A stretch of DNA of 64,000 bases from positions 19,738,141 to 19,802,140 of the forward strand of contig NC_079507.1 of assembly GCF_030052815.1 (NCBI RefSeq), written 5' to 3'. The translations under genes were made by a program, and so were the position numbers. Under the pieces are notes generated by a model. It saw nothing but the letters and a program-made list of their open reading frames with translations. It did no database searches and had not been told where the DNA came from. Each line of letters opens with the position of its first letter. The stretch's first letter is position 1. Source of the DNA: Hevea brasiliensis. Lineage: Eukaryota > Streptophyta > Magnoliopsida > Malpighiales > Euphorbiaceae. This document shows, piece by piece, positions 1-12,067 of the stretch.

Positions 1-804
1 ATGGTGGTCAAGTTTAGTGAAGGAACCTAATAGAAAAAGTGGCTAGAACATGGTGAACTTGTGCTCTCACCATGGACGGCCATGGATGGACCTTGGGAGA
101 AAGGATTCGGCTGGTTTTGCAAAATGAGGTTGAAAATGGGTTTCCAGCATTCCAAGTGTCCCTTAAGGTGTCCCAAAGTTAAGGTTAGTGGAGCACTAAA
201 GAAATAAAATGGTTATTTATTCCAAGTTTTTAAATTCTCACATTTACCTCAATTTTTTTCACTATTTATATAATGGACCACCATTTTAATTTTCATGGTA
301 TTTTCAAAGTTTAATATCATTTATTTTTAATGGACATTTAGGTCAAAAGACAACTCAGGGTGTCAAATGACCACAATGGCCCTATTCAGGCTGGATTCTC
401 GATTTTTCGATAACACAGAGTTTTGTCATTTTCTCAATTTCTCGTTTTTCTTTATACTGATTAATTATTTTTTTTTAAATATTTCTAATAATATTTATAG
501 TTCAATAGATGTTTATTTAAGTCATAAAAATATTTTTCAGGGTTCTCCGCGGTCCAGGGCTAGTCAACGGTCTATACCGCAACTTCCTGGTACGTCACCC
601 ATCGCTATGGTTCTCGGCTCGTTTAACTTGGTTACATTTCATTGCTATTATTTTTCCTTTGTTTTTCTTATATTTTCTTTTCTTGTATTTCATTATTCTA
701 TGTCTCTTCACTAACTTTTAAATGTAGTTCTAGGCATCCTAGCTGTCCGAATAACATTGGTCACCGGAACAGTAGAACGCACTACTGAACATAGGAGTGT
801 TACA
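1..804 (-). repeat. E1 3' LTR, partial
   Basis: This is the first 804 bp, read on the minus strand, of E1's 3' LTR. It begins at 804 with TGTAACACTCC directly after the polypurine tract. Positions 1-500 align closely with 19514-20009 and positions 500-804 with 24044-24352, which are the same stretch of the split 5' LTR. The rest lies left of the window. ORFs here are chance openings. Confidence 0.9.
263..270 (-). promoter_or_regulatory. TATA box of E1 LTR
   Basis: The minus strand reads TATATAAATAG here, about 535 bp into the LTR from its 5' end, a plausible U3 promoter. The matching site in the 5' LTR copy (near 19777) has changed to TGTAAATA, so only this copy keeps a good TATA box. Confidence 0.5.
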
Positions 805-820
805 ATTCTCCTCTCCTTAA
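805..820 (-). other. E1 polypurine tract
   Basis: The minus strand reads TTAAGGAGAGGAGAAT immediately upstream of the LTR start at 804. This is the expected place for the plus-strand DNA priming site of a Ty3/gypsy element. E3 has an equivalent tract at 27496-27509. Confidence 0.8.
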
Positions 821-851
821 AATAAATTTCGTCTCGAAATTTTACCTGGCA

Positions 852-1118
852 TCAGTTTCCGAACAGCTGTGGGTGCTGTCTCCTCATGTCCTCTTCACGT
901 TCCCAAGTACCTTCCTGGCCTGAATGATGGTTCCACAGCGCTTTAACCAGGTGTATCTGTTTATTCCTCAGCTGCTTCACCTCATATGCCAAAATTTCTA
1001 CAGGTTTTTCCTCATATGAGAGGTCTGGATTTACCTCAATCTCTTCAACTGATAGTAGATGAGATGGGTCAGATCTGTACCTCCTTAGCATGGACACATG
1101 GAAGACACTGTGTATCCT
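852..1118 (-). pseudogene. E1 pol C-terminus: chromodomain
   Basis: This is the C-terminal tail of the polyprotein. It begins near VSMLRRYRSDPSH and continues into a chromodomain-like fold (VEILAYEVKQLRNKQ, then LVKALWNHHSGQEGTWE). The aromatic/charged layout is that of plant chromoviruses, where the domain is thought to steer integration to heterochromatin. A TAA at about 1119 separates it from integrase; E2 has a sense codon there, so a CAA-to-TAA change is likely. It ends in PQLFGN just before the polypurine tract. Confidence 0.8.
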
Positions 1119-2312
1119 TTATAGCTTTAGAGGTAATGCTAACCGATATGCCAAAGGACCCACTCTTTCTAGAACCTCATATGGTCCGATAAAGCGAGGA
1201 CTCAATTTCCCCTTTCTGCCAAATCTCATAATCCTCTTCCAAGGAGAAACTTTGAGGAATACCTTATCACCCACTGCATATTCAATATCTCTTTTCTTCA
1301 TATCAATATAGGACTTTTGACGGTTTGATGCAGCCTTGAGTTGATCTCTGATCAATCTGATCTTTTCCTCTGTCTGCTGAATAATTTCTGGCCCAATCAT
1401 CTTTCTTTCACCTACTTCATCCCAACATAGGGGAGTTCTACACTTCCTGCCATACAAAGCTTCATATGGAAGCATCCCAATGCTTGATTGGTAACTGTTG
1501 TTATAAGCAAACTCAATCAAAGGCAAGTGTGTATCCCAATTACCTTCAAACTCAATCACAAAAGCTCGTAGCATATCCTCCAATATCTGAATTACCCTAT
1601 CAGACTGGCCATCTGTCTATGGGTGGAATGCTGTGTTGAAGTTCAATCTAGTTCCTAGGGCACTCTGTAGACTACTCCAGAATCTAGAAGTGAACCTAGG
1701 ATCTCTGTCAGATACAATTGATACTGGCACTCCATGCAATTTTACAATCTCATTTATGTACAATCTGGCCAATCTCTCTAAACTATAGTCCATCTAGACT
1801 AGCAAAAAGTGAGCAGACTTGGTTAGTCTATCAACTATAACCCATACTGCATCATGACTATTCTGTGTCCTTGGAAGTCCTATCACAAAATCCATAGTTA
1901 TCCGTTCCCATTTCCACTCTGGTACTTGCAATGGATGTAACAAACCAGCTGGAACTTGATGTTTTGCCTTTACTTGCTGACAAGTTAGGCATTTGGAAAC
2001 TAATTCAGCTATATCCCTCTTCATACCCATCCACCAGTAATGCTCTTTCAGCCCTCTGTACATTTTAGTTCCACAAGGGTGCATAGCAAAAGGAGACTCA
2101 TGTGCTTCCTTCATGATGATCTGTCTCAATTCCACATCACTAGGAATGCGCAATCTGCCCTGATGTAGTAGTAAGCCATCATCTCTCACAAAAACTTCAG
2201 ATTTCTTGCCCTGCTGGACTTCATTTAGTAGCTTCTGATATTTTTCATCATTCTGAGCAGCCATTCTGATCTGATCAATCAACACTGGCTATATATGCCA
2301 TGCAACTATTGT
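1119..2312 (-). pseudogene. E1 integrase domain, interrupted by stops
   Basis: Integrase would insert the cDNA copy into the genome. Visible parts, in coding order, are an HHCC zinc-binding module (HESPFAMHPCG, then CLTCQQ) around 2185-1975, the first catalytic Asp in TMDFVIGLP near 1890, and [12 protein letters not shown] near 1700 with the second catalytic Asp. AFHPxTDGQ follows near 1620, then EFAYNNSYQSSIGMLPYEALYG. Last comes a GPY/F-like module (SPRFIGPYEVLERVGPLAYRL) near 1170. In-frame TAG codons lie at 1617-1619, 1794-1796, 2289-2291 and 2313-2315. Each is one C-to-T step from CAG, the codon expected from family members. It is not translatable as it stands. Confidence 0.85.
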
Positions 2313-2700
2313 CTATCCCTCATCATCAATCTCCAAACTGGCATGCTGTGTTTTCAACTCATGCACCATGGACAAAGGAGAAACTTTGAGACTTGCCATA
2401 GTCTTGCGACTTAAGGCATCAGCCACCACATTTGCTTTCCCTGGCTGATAGTCTATTAAGCAATCATAGTCTTTAATCAATTCTAACCATCTCCTCTGCC
2501 TCAAATTCAATTCCTTCTAGGTGCCTAAGTACTTTAAGCTCTTGTGATCTGTGTAAATGTAGCATTTCTCTCCATACAAATAGTGTCTCCAGATCTTCAG
2601 AGCAAAAACAATAGATGCAAGCTCCAAATCATGTGTTGGGTAGTTCCTCTCATGCCGTTTCAGCTGGCGTGATGCATAAGTAATGACATTTCAGTCTTAC
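2313..2700 (-). pseudogene. E1 RNase H domain
   Basis: Gypsy RNase H removes the RNA template during reverse transcription. The frame runs from HNGLGCVLM near 2700 through [23 protein letters not shown] and [14 protein letters not shown] to [19 protein letters not shown] and ADALSRK near 2410. The DALSRK motif is the usual end of this domain. Stops at 2691-2693 (TGA), 2697-2699 (TAA) and 2517-2519 (TAG, in TxKELN, where E2 has Gln) break it. Confidence 0.85.
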
Positions 2701-3980
2701 ATCAGTACACAGCCTAACCCATTATGAGAAGCATCAGTATAAACTGTATACTCTTTACCCGGTGTAGGTAAAGTAAGGACTGGAGCTTCAATCAAACACC
2801 TCTTCAACTCATTAAAACTCTGCTGGCATTTATCTGTCCACTGAAATTTTACATCTTTTCGAAGCAGCTTGGAAAGTGGAGAAGCTAACATAGAAAACTC
2901 TTTCACAAACCGGCGGTAATATCCAGCTAAACCCAGAAAACTGCGAATTTTTATGATATTCTTGGGTGGCTTCCAATTAAGGATAGCTTCTACCTTGCTG
3001 GAATCTACCTTGATCCCTTTAGCTGACACAACATGTCCCAAGAAGGAGATTTCTTTCAGCCAAAATTCACATTTCGACAATTTGGCATATAGCTGTTTCT
3101 CCCTTAAAGTCTACAGTACAATCTGCAGATGTCTGTTATGCTCCTCTACATTCCTCGAATATATCAAAATATCATCAATAAACACCACCACAAACTAGTC
3201 GAGATATGTTCTGAAGATAGTGCTCATCAGATCCATAAAAGCAGCTGGAGCATTAGTTAACCCGAATGGCATTACTAGAAACTCATAGTGGCCATATCAA
3301 GTTATGAAAGCATTTTTTGGAATACTCTGCTCTTGCACTTTCAACTGACAATAACTAGATCGCAAATCAATTTTAAAGAATACAGCTGCACCCTTCAACT
3401 GATCAAACAGATCATCAATGCAAGGCAATGGATATCTGTTCTTTATTGTCACCTTATTCAACTGTCGGTAGTCAATACATAAGTGAAAAGTGCCATCTTT
3501 CTTCTTAATAAACAATACTGGCTGAAAAGTGCCATCTTTCTTCTTAATAAACAATACTGGCGCTCCCCAAGGTGACACACTAGGGCGGATGAAGGCCTTT
3601 TCAAGTATTTCTTGCAATTGTACCTTCAACTCCTTCAACTCTGCCGGTGCCATTCTGTATGGTGCTATGGAGATTGGATCCACACCAAGCATAACATTAA
3701 TTTCAAACTGCACCTCTCTTTCTGGAGGTAATCTTGGCAATTCATCAGGAAACACATCTGGAAAGTCATATACTATAGTGATGTCCCTCAATGTTGGACT
3801 CCCCACTTGGGTGTCTACCACATGTGCCAAGTATGCTTCACAACCCTTTCTGATCATTTTTCTGGCTAGTGCAGCCGAAATGACGTTTGATGGCAATAGC
3901 TGCCTCTCCCCATGTATTACCACATCACTATACTGAGGGAGACCAAAAGTGACTGTCTTCAGCCTACAGTCAATCATGGC
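2697..3980 (-). pseudogene. E1 reverse transcriptase domain, with a 39-bp in-frame duplication
   Basis: The RT region starts with a linker ([18 protein letters not shown]). The core follows: PYRMAPAEL near 3650, [15 protein letters not shown] near 3570, [11 protein letters not shown] near 3470, a [12 protein letters not shown] stretch near 3265, and the FIDDI catalytic box near 3175. The connection [17 protein letters not shown] is near 2910. Two adjacent 39-bp copies (3483-3521 and 3522-3560) repeat 13 residues just before CIDYRQ. Stops near 3111 and 3196 (both TAG) and 3295 (TGA) match Gln or Arg in family members. Apart from the duplication, decay is by single substitutions. Confidence 0.88.
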
Positions 3981-3995
3981 GTGATGCCTGGCTAA

Positions 3996-4271
3996 TTAAT
4001 CCATTCCCAAGATGATATCATAATCTCTGAAGGGCATTTCAATGAAATCATACAGAAAAGTATGTCCTTGGATCACCAAAGGACAATCCCTATACATTCT
4101 ATTAACCCTGACCTCTTGTCCTAATAGACTTGTTACTAGCACCTCAAAGTCCATTTTTGTACATGGAACAACAATGCAATCAATGATGCTAGAAATCACA
4201 TAAGAATGGGTAGAACCCGGATCAAATAACATAAACACATCTTGATTAAAAGTTGAGAAGGTACCAGCCAT
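3996..4271 (-). pseudogene. E1 aspartic protease domain
   Basis: This domain resembles a retropepsin-type protease that would cleave the polyprotein. The active-site motif is [11 protein letters not shown] near 4225, with Asp in DPGS replacing the usual DTG/DSG, as is normal for Del/Tekay elements. It continues to FIEMPFRDYDIILGMD near 4000, where a TAA replaces the expected Trp of GMDWL. It is fused in frame after the gag knuckle. Confidence 0.8.
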
Positions 4272-4297
4272 AATACAGATGTCTCTGCCTCTTCTCT

Positions 4298-5517
4298 CTA
4301 TCTCATTGTGTAGACTCTGACTGGAGCACTACCTTGCTCTAATTGATTCATAGTGCCTTGGCTGCCTGCTGGACTACCTCTACCCCTACCTTTACCTCTA
4401 CTAGGTGGTTGTGAACCTTTAGTGACAGGACTCTGAACTGACCCTCCTGTAGTAGTAGGAGGCGGTCCAACTCTGCGAGTACTGGCGCAGTCTTTGGCAA
4501 AGTGCCCTATGCCTCCACAGTTATAACAGGCTCCTATGGCCTTGTAGCACACCCCACCATGATTTCTTCCATAAGTTTCACATTAGCGTGGAGGGTAGGA
4601 ACTTCTGGTACTCTGCTGACCAGATAAAGGAGGTTTCTGTCCCGAATATCTTCCCCTACTGGACTTTTTACTACCTCTGTTGTGTCCCCCAAAGTTTTTC
4701 CTCTTCCCAGTAGGACCACTAGAACTCTGTTCTACTGACTTTCCCTCTTTTTCTGTCTTCTATGATTTCTTTTTGTCAGGGGCTTCTTCAGATTCAATTC
4801 TTTCTAATTCTAGTGCTTGAGAAATAAGCTCAGAGAAGTTAGTATGTTTGAATCTGACTACTTGTAATATGATACTGGGCTTCAAGCCGGTTTCAAACCT
4901 CTTACATCTCTCCCTATTGGTAGAAAGTAGACTTACTGCATAATGGCTCAGGTGGGAAAATTCCCTTTCATATTCAGCCACAGATCTACCCCCCTGTTTC
5001 AGACTTAGGAACTCTTGCAGCTTCTGGTCCACATAAGCATTAGGGACATACTTTTGTCTGAACTCCCATAGAAAATCATTCCATGTTAGCACTGAAGGTT
5101 TTACCAGACAATGGGGAATGGTTTTCCACCAGTCATATGCATCCCCCTGCAGCAGAGACACTGAATATTCAAATCTAAGCTCCTCTGTACAATGTAGCTT
5201 CTTAAACACCCTATCCATTCTCTCTAACCACTGTTCTGCCTCTAGAGGATCTACTGTCCCCTTGAACTCAGTAGCCCCATATTTCATCAATTTGTCATAC
5301 TGCCTAGCTGAAGACTGTGGTTGTACCACTAGTGTCTGTAGTGGGACTTGAGTAGGCATGTTACCAGCCATCTGTTAAAACATTGCAGCTATCTGGCGAG
5401 CGAGCGGTGGAATCATAAGATATGGTGCGGTGATCCACTGACATTGTGAAGGGCTGGGGCTTCCCCTTATACCTCAACCTCTATCGATTGATCGACTGAA
5501 CGATCTCCCTCTTCCAT
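4298..5517 (-). pseudogene. E1 gag (capsid/nucleocapsid), broken
   Basis: Gag would form the virus-like particle. The likely ATG is at 5515-5517, because E3 and E4 have an equivalent start (MEEGD). A TAA soon follows it, and the longest open part begins at the internal MAGNMPTQ at 5371. Visible features are KYGATEFKGTVDPLEAEQW, then the capsid core with DAYDWWKT and FRQKYVPNAY, then SVAEYEREFSHLS. A basic Gly/Ser-rich linker leads to a CCHC zinc knuckle, CYNCGGIGHFAKDC, near 4520. Stops occur near 4757 (TAG) and 4576 (TAA); E4 has sense codons there. Confidence 0.85.
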
Positions 5518-5685
5518 AGTCAATTCGAGGATCTTAAACCTCCTAAACAAATAACACAATAAGATTTCCTCCTGTTAGTGCATATTATAATGTAATATAC
5601 TGTATGTATTAAAGAATGACATTGAGCAGTTGTACTATGAAGAAAGAATATTCAAATTGCAGGTGAAAACAGAATTTAAAAACTA

Positions 5686-5697
5686 GCTCTGATACCA
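5686..5697 (-). other. E1 primer-binding site (initiator Met tRNA)
   Basis: The minus strand reads TGGTATCAGAGC, complementary to the 3' end of plant initiator methionine tRNA. It lies 8 bases inside the 5' LTR end at 5706. The stretch 5518-5685 is short untranslated leader. Confidence 0.88.
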
Positions 5698-5705
5698 CTA
5701 AAACA

Positions 5706-7940
5706 TGTCACACCCTACCCCTCTGTGAGGCATAACATGATCCCGTAGTATACCTAATGAATTACCAACTTCGTCTATTGATAACCCATTAAATACACTA
5801 CAAGGGATTTTAAACCTTTTCTTACTTCTTTTTACAGTGTTGAGCACTATTTACAGGTATTAAAATTTTTTTAACTGAAGTGAAACCAGATAATACATTT
5901 GAAGAATTAATAATTTCTGTAAAAATTTTGGCAGAGTGCCATCTATATTTTCAATAAAACAGTTCTTCAAAAACCTATAAAAAAAGCACTTCCTATATTT
6001 TGTTCAATCCCCAAACTCCAATATTCAATCAACACAATATGTTTCTCAACATTTGCCAACTCAAATTCACAATAATTTTTCTAGTGTTTTTAAAAGCTGA
6101 GATAAAAGAAATATATCACAATATTTACAAGTCAAAATAATTTACAAATTTAGTTTACAACTTCAATGTACAATTTTAATGTACAATTTTAATTTATAAC
6201 TGCTCAAAACCAAGAACAATATATACATACAGTGAACATACATTACAATACAAAATGCAAAATATGGTATACTCAATATACCCGACAAACTCTCAATGAA
6301 GCACTAGCAGCCTAGCCTGCTGCCCTGTCAGTCTGTCTACCTGCGACAGCAATGAAAAGGTATTGCTGAGCCAACGTCTCAGTGGTGTACAACATTAACA
6401 AAATACAACATTAAATCACAAATCATAAGTCGTATAAATAGTGGATACTTAAAACCATAGTTAAATTCAAAGACAGTGAATGTCATAAAGAATTTAAACT
6501 TTATTTCACAATATGACAATAAATATCAATAAATAACACACACAGCTTAATCATGTTGCCAAAGTCCAATTCTTCCCAAAAGCCGATGGCTAGTGAGGAA
6601 TAACATAGCTAGCTAGTAATAATATGAGTACTCATTCTATTCATCCTCAATAGGCACACACCTCAACACTTCAGCCAGAGAGAGAATTCAAAGTCAATTC
6701 GTCCCATTAGACAAGCTAGCGAGGAATTCAATCAATATACATGATAGCTGTGATTTCAAACCATTTACAATGTTTTTCAAGCAATAAGTATCCATCAAAT
6801 ATCATTAAGATAAATTGTCACAATTTAAAAGATAACAAACAATTTATCATAATTTATTTCAATTTAAAATTCAAAAGAAATAAATGTTGTGCACAAACCA
6901 CTGATAAATGTCTCTTGGCCCTGACTCAGTGTTTCCTTCTCTTTTCCTGAGTCTTTGCTAACTGAAATACACAATTTGAAGTGTTTCAGTACTCATTTAA
7001 ACTGTCTCTAATAATAAGGCTTAATAATTAATTTATTGAATTCTATTATTTTCCTTAGTCAGACTAAAATCTTGACCCTCGATGCACTCTAGTTGAATTA
7101 GGTTTAATGTTACCAATATGTCACATTTTATAGCCTTTTAGTGTTGGTACATGTTACCAAATTCATTTTCATGTATATTGCATTTTATTGCAATTTGCCG
7201 GATTTCGGTTTACTAATTTGACCTAACCGGATGACCTAGTTTCCTCGGTTTTCGAGTTTTGGTCCAAACTACAAACTTGTAGGCCTATGTCTTATTGCAC
7301 GCGAGGCAAAATTTCAGGTCATTCTGAGTTGTGTAGACCAAGTTATGGTCAATTTACCAATGCTGGACAAAATGTACCAAATTGGTAACTTTAGGTGATT
7401 TTTAGGTCACTTTTGGCTCGGCCAGTTTTTATACCGGAATTTGTGCAAGCTATTTGACTTGCTTATGGTCATTTCTGGGTGTTGGTGTCTTCATAAGAAT
7501 TGTAGATATATATCTAAACTATTCATGGTAAAAATTTGAGGCCAATTGGACCTGCTTTGAGTGAGTTATGGCCAAAAAAAATTAACTGCTGCCCAAATGG
7601 TCAATTTTCAAGCTTTCAATTCACTAATCAGGATTTGGTCATTTTTCAAGTTACCTTCTAGGCAGAATTTTGGTAAGCTTCTGTCATGAAAGTTGGCACA
7701 TTTTGTGCCTAGTTTCACCTCCAATTGGTCTCATACCAATTGGAGCCACACACTTAAGGTTCTAAGCCAAAACATACACTGTCCTATTACATATTGTTCA
7801 TCCTTACCAATTACACATCCAACACTTACCAAATAAACTCTTCCATGCCAATTCTGGTTTGTACCATAATATTAACAGACTTTACTTCACATTTTTGGTC
7901 ATTTTGGCAGCTTGTAACCACTCTCAACAAACACATTATA
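5706..7940 (-). repeat. E1 5' LTR, segment A (PBS-proximal)
   Basis: This is the 3' two-thirds of E1's 5' LTR, ending TGTGACA at 5706 next to the PBS. Its reverse complement matches E3's 3' LTR through 29000-31150, including the CGCAGGTAGA stretch near 6335, so E1 and E3 are one family. E2 inserted at 7940/7941. No gene is seen. The E1 LTR resumes at 19171. Confidence 0.88.
7936..7940. repeat. Left target-site duplication of E2 (TTATA)
   Basis: TTATA directly precedes E2's 5' LTR and is repeated at 19166-19170 directly after its 3' LTR. A 5-bp duplication is standard for Ty3/gypsy integration. Confidence 0.92.
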
Positions 7941-10925
7941 TGTAACACCCTCCCGGTAGCAACTCCGTACATTCTACTGTTCCAGTGACCAGTGTCGGTC
8001 CGGACAGCTAGAACGTCCGGAAAAATATTTAAACTAAAGAGAGGAACCATAATTAACTCAAATATTAATAAGAAAAATTTAGGAAAAATTTTAAAAATAA
8101 AATACAACCAAGTTAAATGAGCCGGCGCCCTAGCGATGGGTAACCTAGTGAGAAGTTGTGATTCTTGCAACTAGGAGCCCTAGACCCAGGGGAAAAATTA
8201 TAAAATAATTTTTGGGACTCCAGAGAAGGGTCATTGAGGTCTTTATGGCATTAGAATGCCAAGGAAATGCTTAGAAAAATTTTTCAATTGGTACAGACAA
8301 TTTTGGCCCGGTAAGCCAAATGGAGGGCATTTTGGTCATTTCGTCTTCAGAGATGATTTTTGACCAACTTGTACATTTATGCAAGTGAATTATATGACAT
8401 AAAATATGAACAAATATTAATGAAAATTTATTTAAAAAATGAATAAGCAATGAAAGAAAAGTAAATGAAAATAATGGGATTTATTACCTCATGCTTATGT
8501 AAGCATGAGGTAATTAAAAATGCTATGGCCAATCACATTAAAGCAAGACAATTAAAATTCAATAAAAAGGGATAAATGAGGCAGAATTCTAGAAAATTTC
8601 AGCAGCCCTTTCTCTCTTCAAAAATATCACCCATGCTCTCCCATTGTCCACCATAGCCAAGCTTTACCAAGCTTGATTTTCTTGGTTTTTACCCAACTAA
8701 AGCCTAAGTTCCCAACACAAATTCTTGTTCTTTCCTCTTAGTAAAGCTATTGGGAGCAAAAAGAAATCAAAAGGAAGAGTTCTTACAAGCTTGAGATTAG
8801 CTCCATTAAAGGTTAGTGACAATTAATTCTTTAAACTTATATATGCATCATTAGGAGTGTGAATTGATCCATTGATTTTATGTGTTTGAAAAGTTGAAAT
8901 GGTAGAGCTAGGGTTTGGACCCAAAATTGAGATGTTGATCATGTAATGGTGAAATTATGTTTTAATGGTCAATTAGTGACCATTTGGTTTGGTTTGAACC
9001 AAAAATGAAGTGAATTGGGTTGTGGGATTTGAGGTTGGAGTGGCTGCCTTGTGTGACCTGCAGGTGTGGCTGTGAGTCCAGCCTGTTTGGACAGCCATAA
9101 CATGAATTGTAGAGGTTCAATTGGTGTTTGGCCAATTGGACATGAAACTAGACACATAATGGCACAACTTTGATGAAGAAACCATGCCCAGAAAACCAAA
9201 CCAACTTGACCAAAAGTTTACCCTAATTCGGGTGACCTGCAATCTGCCTGGGCAAAATGACTAAATGAACAGTATTTGGTCATTTGGCCATAACTCAGTT
9301 TAGCAAGGTCCAATTGACCTGAAATTTACCAGCAACACGTTGAGATATATACCAACAACTTTCATGAAGAAACCTGACCCAAATTATGAACATAACCTAG
9401 TCAAATTGTCAACCAAACTTGAGTTACAAAATCTGGCAGAAACAATTTTACCTAGAATTTTGGGTTCTGCCCAATCCGACCAGTTATGGTTTTTAGGCCA
9501 TAACTTGAGCTACAAAACTCCAAATGGAGTGATTCAAAAAACGAAATTCAACTAGACAAAATAAGGAACAACTTTCATGTTTATCATTTTTCAAAATTCC
9601 CACTGCAATAGTAACTAATGGAACAGTAAACCCAAAGCTTGAAAACTGAAAATTTTGTCCAATTCACATTATGCTTAGAGATGGTATTGGCAACCAATAC
9701 CAACAAGTTTAAAATACAAAATGTGGTATGTTGATGATATTTAAACTAATTTACCTATAGCCAATGCAAAAGTCAACATTTTGGTTGACCAATGAAATGA
9801 ATAGTAATCATAAAAATTTAATTTCAAAGAATTACATAAATAAAAAGTGTTAAATGCCCTAGTAGGCCTAATGTGATTGGTTTGGATAGGTTGGCGTGCC
9901 AATAGGGTTCTGTTAGTAGTACTACATATGGCTTCATGCCATTCTGTATTGCATGGCTTCCCATGCCATTCTGTGACATAATAGCCTTTGGCTATGATAT
10001 TGAGTTGTTATACTCGGGTTTAATCTCCGATAATTATCACAGCTTATTAGCTGTTCTGTTGCACACCGGGAGACACAATGTGACCGATGGTGTGATGGTC
10101 CGAGGTACTTAGTACCCGATGCGGTTACCCATTTATCGATCCGATCAACTAGTATAGGTTACTCGGGCAGTATTAATAAATCTTACCAAACTTCAATTGA
10201 ATAATATTGCAATAAACATTTGAGACTTAGTACACCCAAAAAATGTAAACATACATTCTGTACACATGTTTTTATTTTATTTTATTTATTTTATTTTATT
10301 TAATATTGTCACCACTAAGCAGAATTGCTTAGCGCATCGCTTTTGCCACGCGCAGGTACTAGTGACATAGCTGGGGAGTCCAGCAGACCTCATACAGGGT
10401 GAGCCTTCATATCTGCACTCAGAGTTCAGAGTCACCTCACATTGCAGTGCATTTGGTAGGACATTAGGCCATTTTGATATTTTGATATTTTGTATTTTGT
10501 AACCTTCTGTAATATATATTATAAATTCATGTAATTATGCTTTTGATGTAAATATCTATGAAACATGTTCAGTAATAAATTGAGTTTTTTTTATTTATTG
10601 AGTTGACTGTGGTTTGAATTTAATTGAATTTTGAGATATTGAAGTGAATTGAGAAATTGTTGAGAATATATTGGAGGTTGATTGAGAATAAGGTGATGAT
10701 GTTATTGGGAGTGTTTTTAACAGGTTCAGAAGAACTGTTTTTCCAATTTATAGCCGGCACTCTGCCGGATTTTCTATAAAATTTACGGAAAAATTTAATT
10801 TTATCAAAAATTATAAATAAATGAATTAAAAAGGATTAATTGAAATCGAAACATGAATTAGTGTTTCGACACACTGAGTGGCATAACTTGCTCAGCTACA
10901 CTGTAGACGGGTAAGGGGTGTCACA
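7941..10925 (+). repeat. E2 5' LTR
   Basis: Starts TGTAACACCC and ends GGTGTCACA, six bases before the PBS. It aligns throughout with 16190-19165. It contains a perfect hairpin (8483-8514), an AT-rich stretch near 10500-10600 and an ATTTT-rich tract near 10268-10303. ORFs in it are fortuitous. No confident TATA box was picked. Confidence 0.92.
8483..8514. other. Perfect 15-bp-arm hairpin in E2 5' LTR
   Basis: Arms ATTACCTCATGCTTA and its exact reverse complement are separated by TG. It is present unchanged in the 3' LTR at 16731-16762. It is not seen at the corresponding place in the solo LTR near 23400. Its role is unknown; it could mark a small old insertion or an RNA fold. Confidence 0.85.
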
Positions 10926-10930
10926 TTTAG

Positions 10931-10942
10931 TGGTATCAGAGC
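10931..10942 (+). other. E2 primer-binding site (initiator Met tRNA)
   Basis: TGGTATCAGAGC, five bases after the 5' LTR end at 10925. It matches the canonical plant initiator Met tRNA primer site. Confidence 0.9.
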
Positions 10943-11051
10943 CTAGTTTAGGCGTTTCTGGGTCTAGAAAGAGTACATACCATTGCATTGCATTTGTAAG
11001 TGTTGAGGTGACACTGATGTAGATCTGTTGTTTTCTTATTTTGAATAGGTT

Positions 11052-12067
11052 ATGGATCCTGCTTCGCAAAGAGCAGTTGATGAAGAGGTGGAGAGTCATG
11101 CTCCACCAAGGGCCGAATCCAGGGTAGGGAGAACCCACTCCACCAGCAGCTGAGGCACCTGCTCAACCTCAGTTTTCTCTATTTCAGCAAATGACCGAGT
11201 TCTACCGGCAAATTATGGGGGCAATTCCACCACCACAACCACAGCCACAACCTCCACCAGCACCACAAAAATCTCATATGGAGAAATTACGAAAACATGG
11301 GGCTGTAGACTTCTTTGGGAAGAGGGAGGATGATCCCATGGCTGCAGAAAATTGGTTGGACTGAGCAGAGTACTAAACTTGATTAAGCGCACCGCACCGA
11401 GCGTAACTCAGTGGGTGTTGTGTCCCTACTTCAGGATGACGCATATCAGTGGTGGGACATAGTAACCAGTGAGGTGCAACCTGAACGGATCACCTGAGAA
11501 TTCTTCCTTACAGAGTTCAGGAAGAAATATATTAGCGAAGTATATTTAGAAGAGCGAAGAAGGGAATTCATCAGTTTGAGACAAAGACAGTTGTCAGTGG
11601 CTGAGTATGAGCGTGAGTTTGTCAGACTGAGCCGGTATGGGAGGGAGATAGTCCCTACCGAGGCGGAGAGGTGCAGACGGTTTGAGGAAGGGCTCAATGA
11701 CAACATCAAAGTTATGATCACAGCACTGGAGATTACGGATTTTGCTAAACTGGTAGATGCAGCATCAAAAGTGGAAAGGGTTAGAATCAATGAACAAAAT
11801 AGAAGGGAAAGACAGCAGAAGAGGGGTCCGGGTCAGTCCAGTGCATATTCTGCTCCCAGTAAGAAGAGTAAGGGTCCTCCTGCTCAGAGTTCGGGACCAC
11901 CACAGGGTCAGGGTCAGTCTCAGGGGCCCAGACCACAGTTCACACCTAGGAGAGGCCAGTCCACACCATCAATGGGCAGCTCTCCAGGGACGGTGTTTAG
12001 GGGACCAGCCCCTGCATCTTCTGCTTGTCAATACTGTCAGAAGTGGAATAAGGGGGAGTGTTAGCGA
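11052..12067 (+). pseudogene. E2 gag, frameshifted
   Basis: A plausible start is the ATG at 11052 (MDPASQRAVDEEVE). The frame is lost near 11120 and regained as a Pro/Gln-rich segment (PPAAEAPAQPQ onward, 11135-11280). HGAVDFFGKREDDP follows near 11300. A small deletion near 11365-11390 shifts the frame, and TGA replaces a Trp near 11490. The core is open from 11500 to 12060: EFRKKYISEVYLEE, SVAEYEREFVRLSRYG, then a basic Gly/Gln/Pro-rich linker. A zinc-knuckle region (CQYCQKWNKGEC) is cut by TAG at 12062-12064 and continues beyond as [14 protein letters not shown]. Confidence 0.82.
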
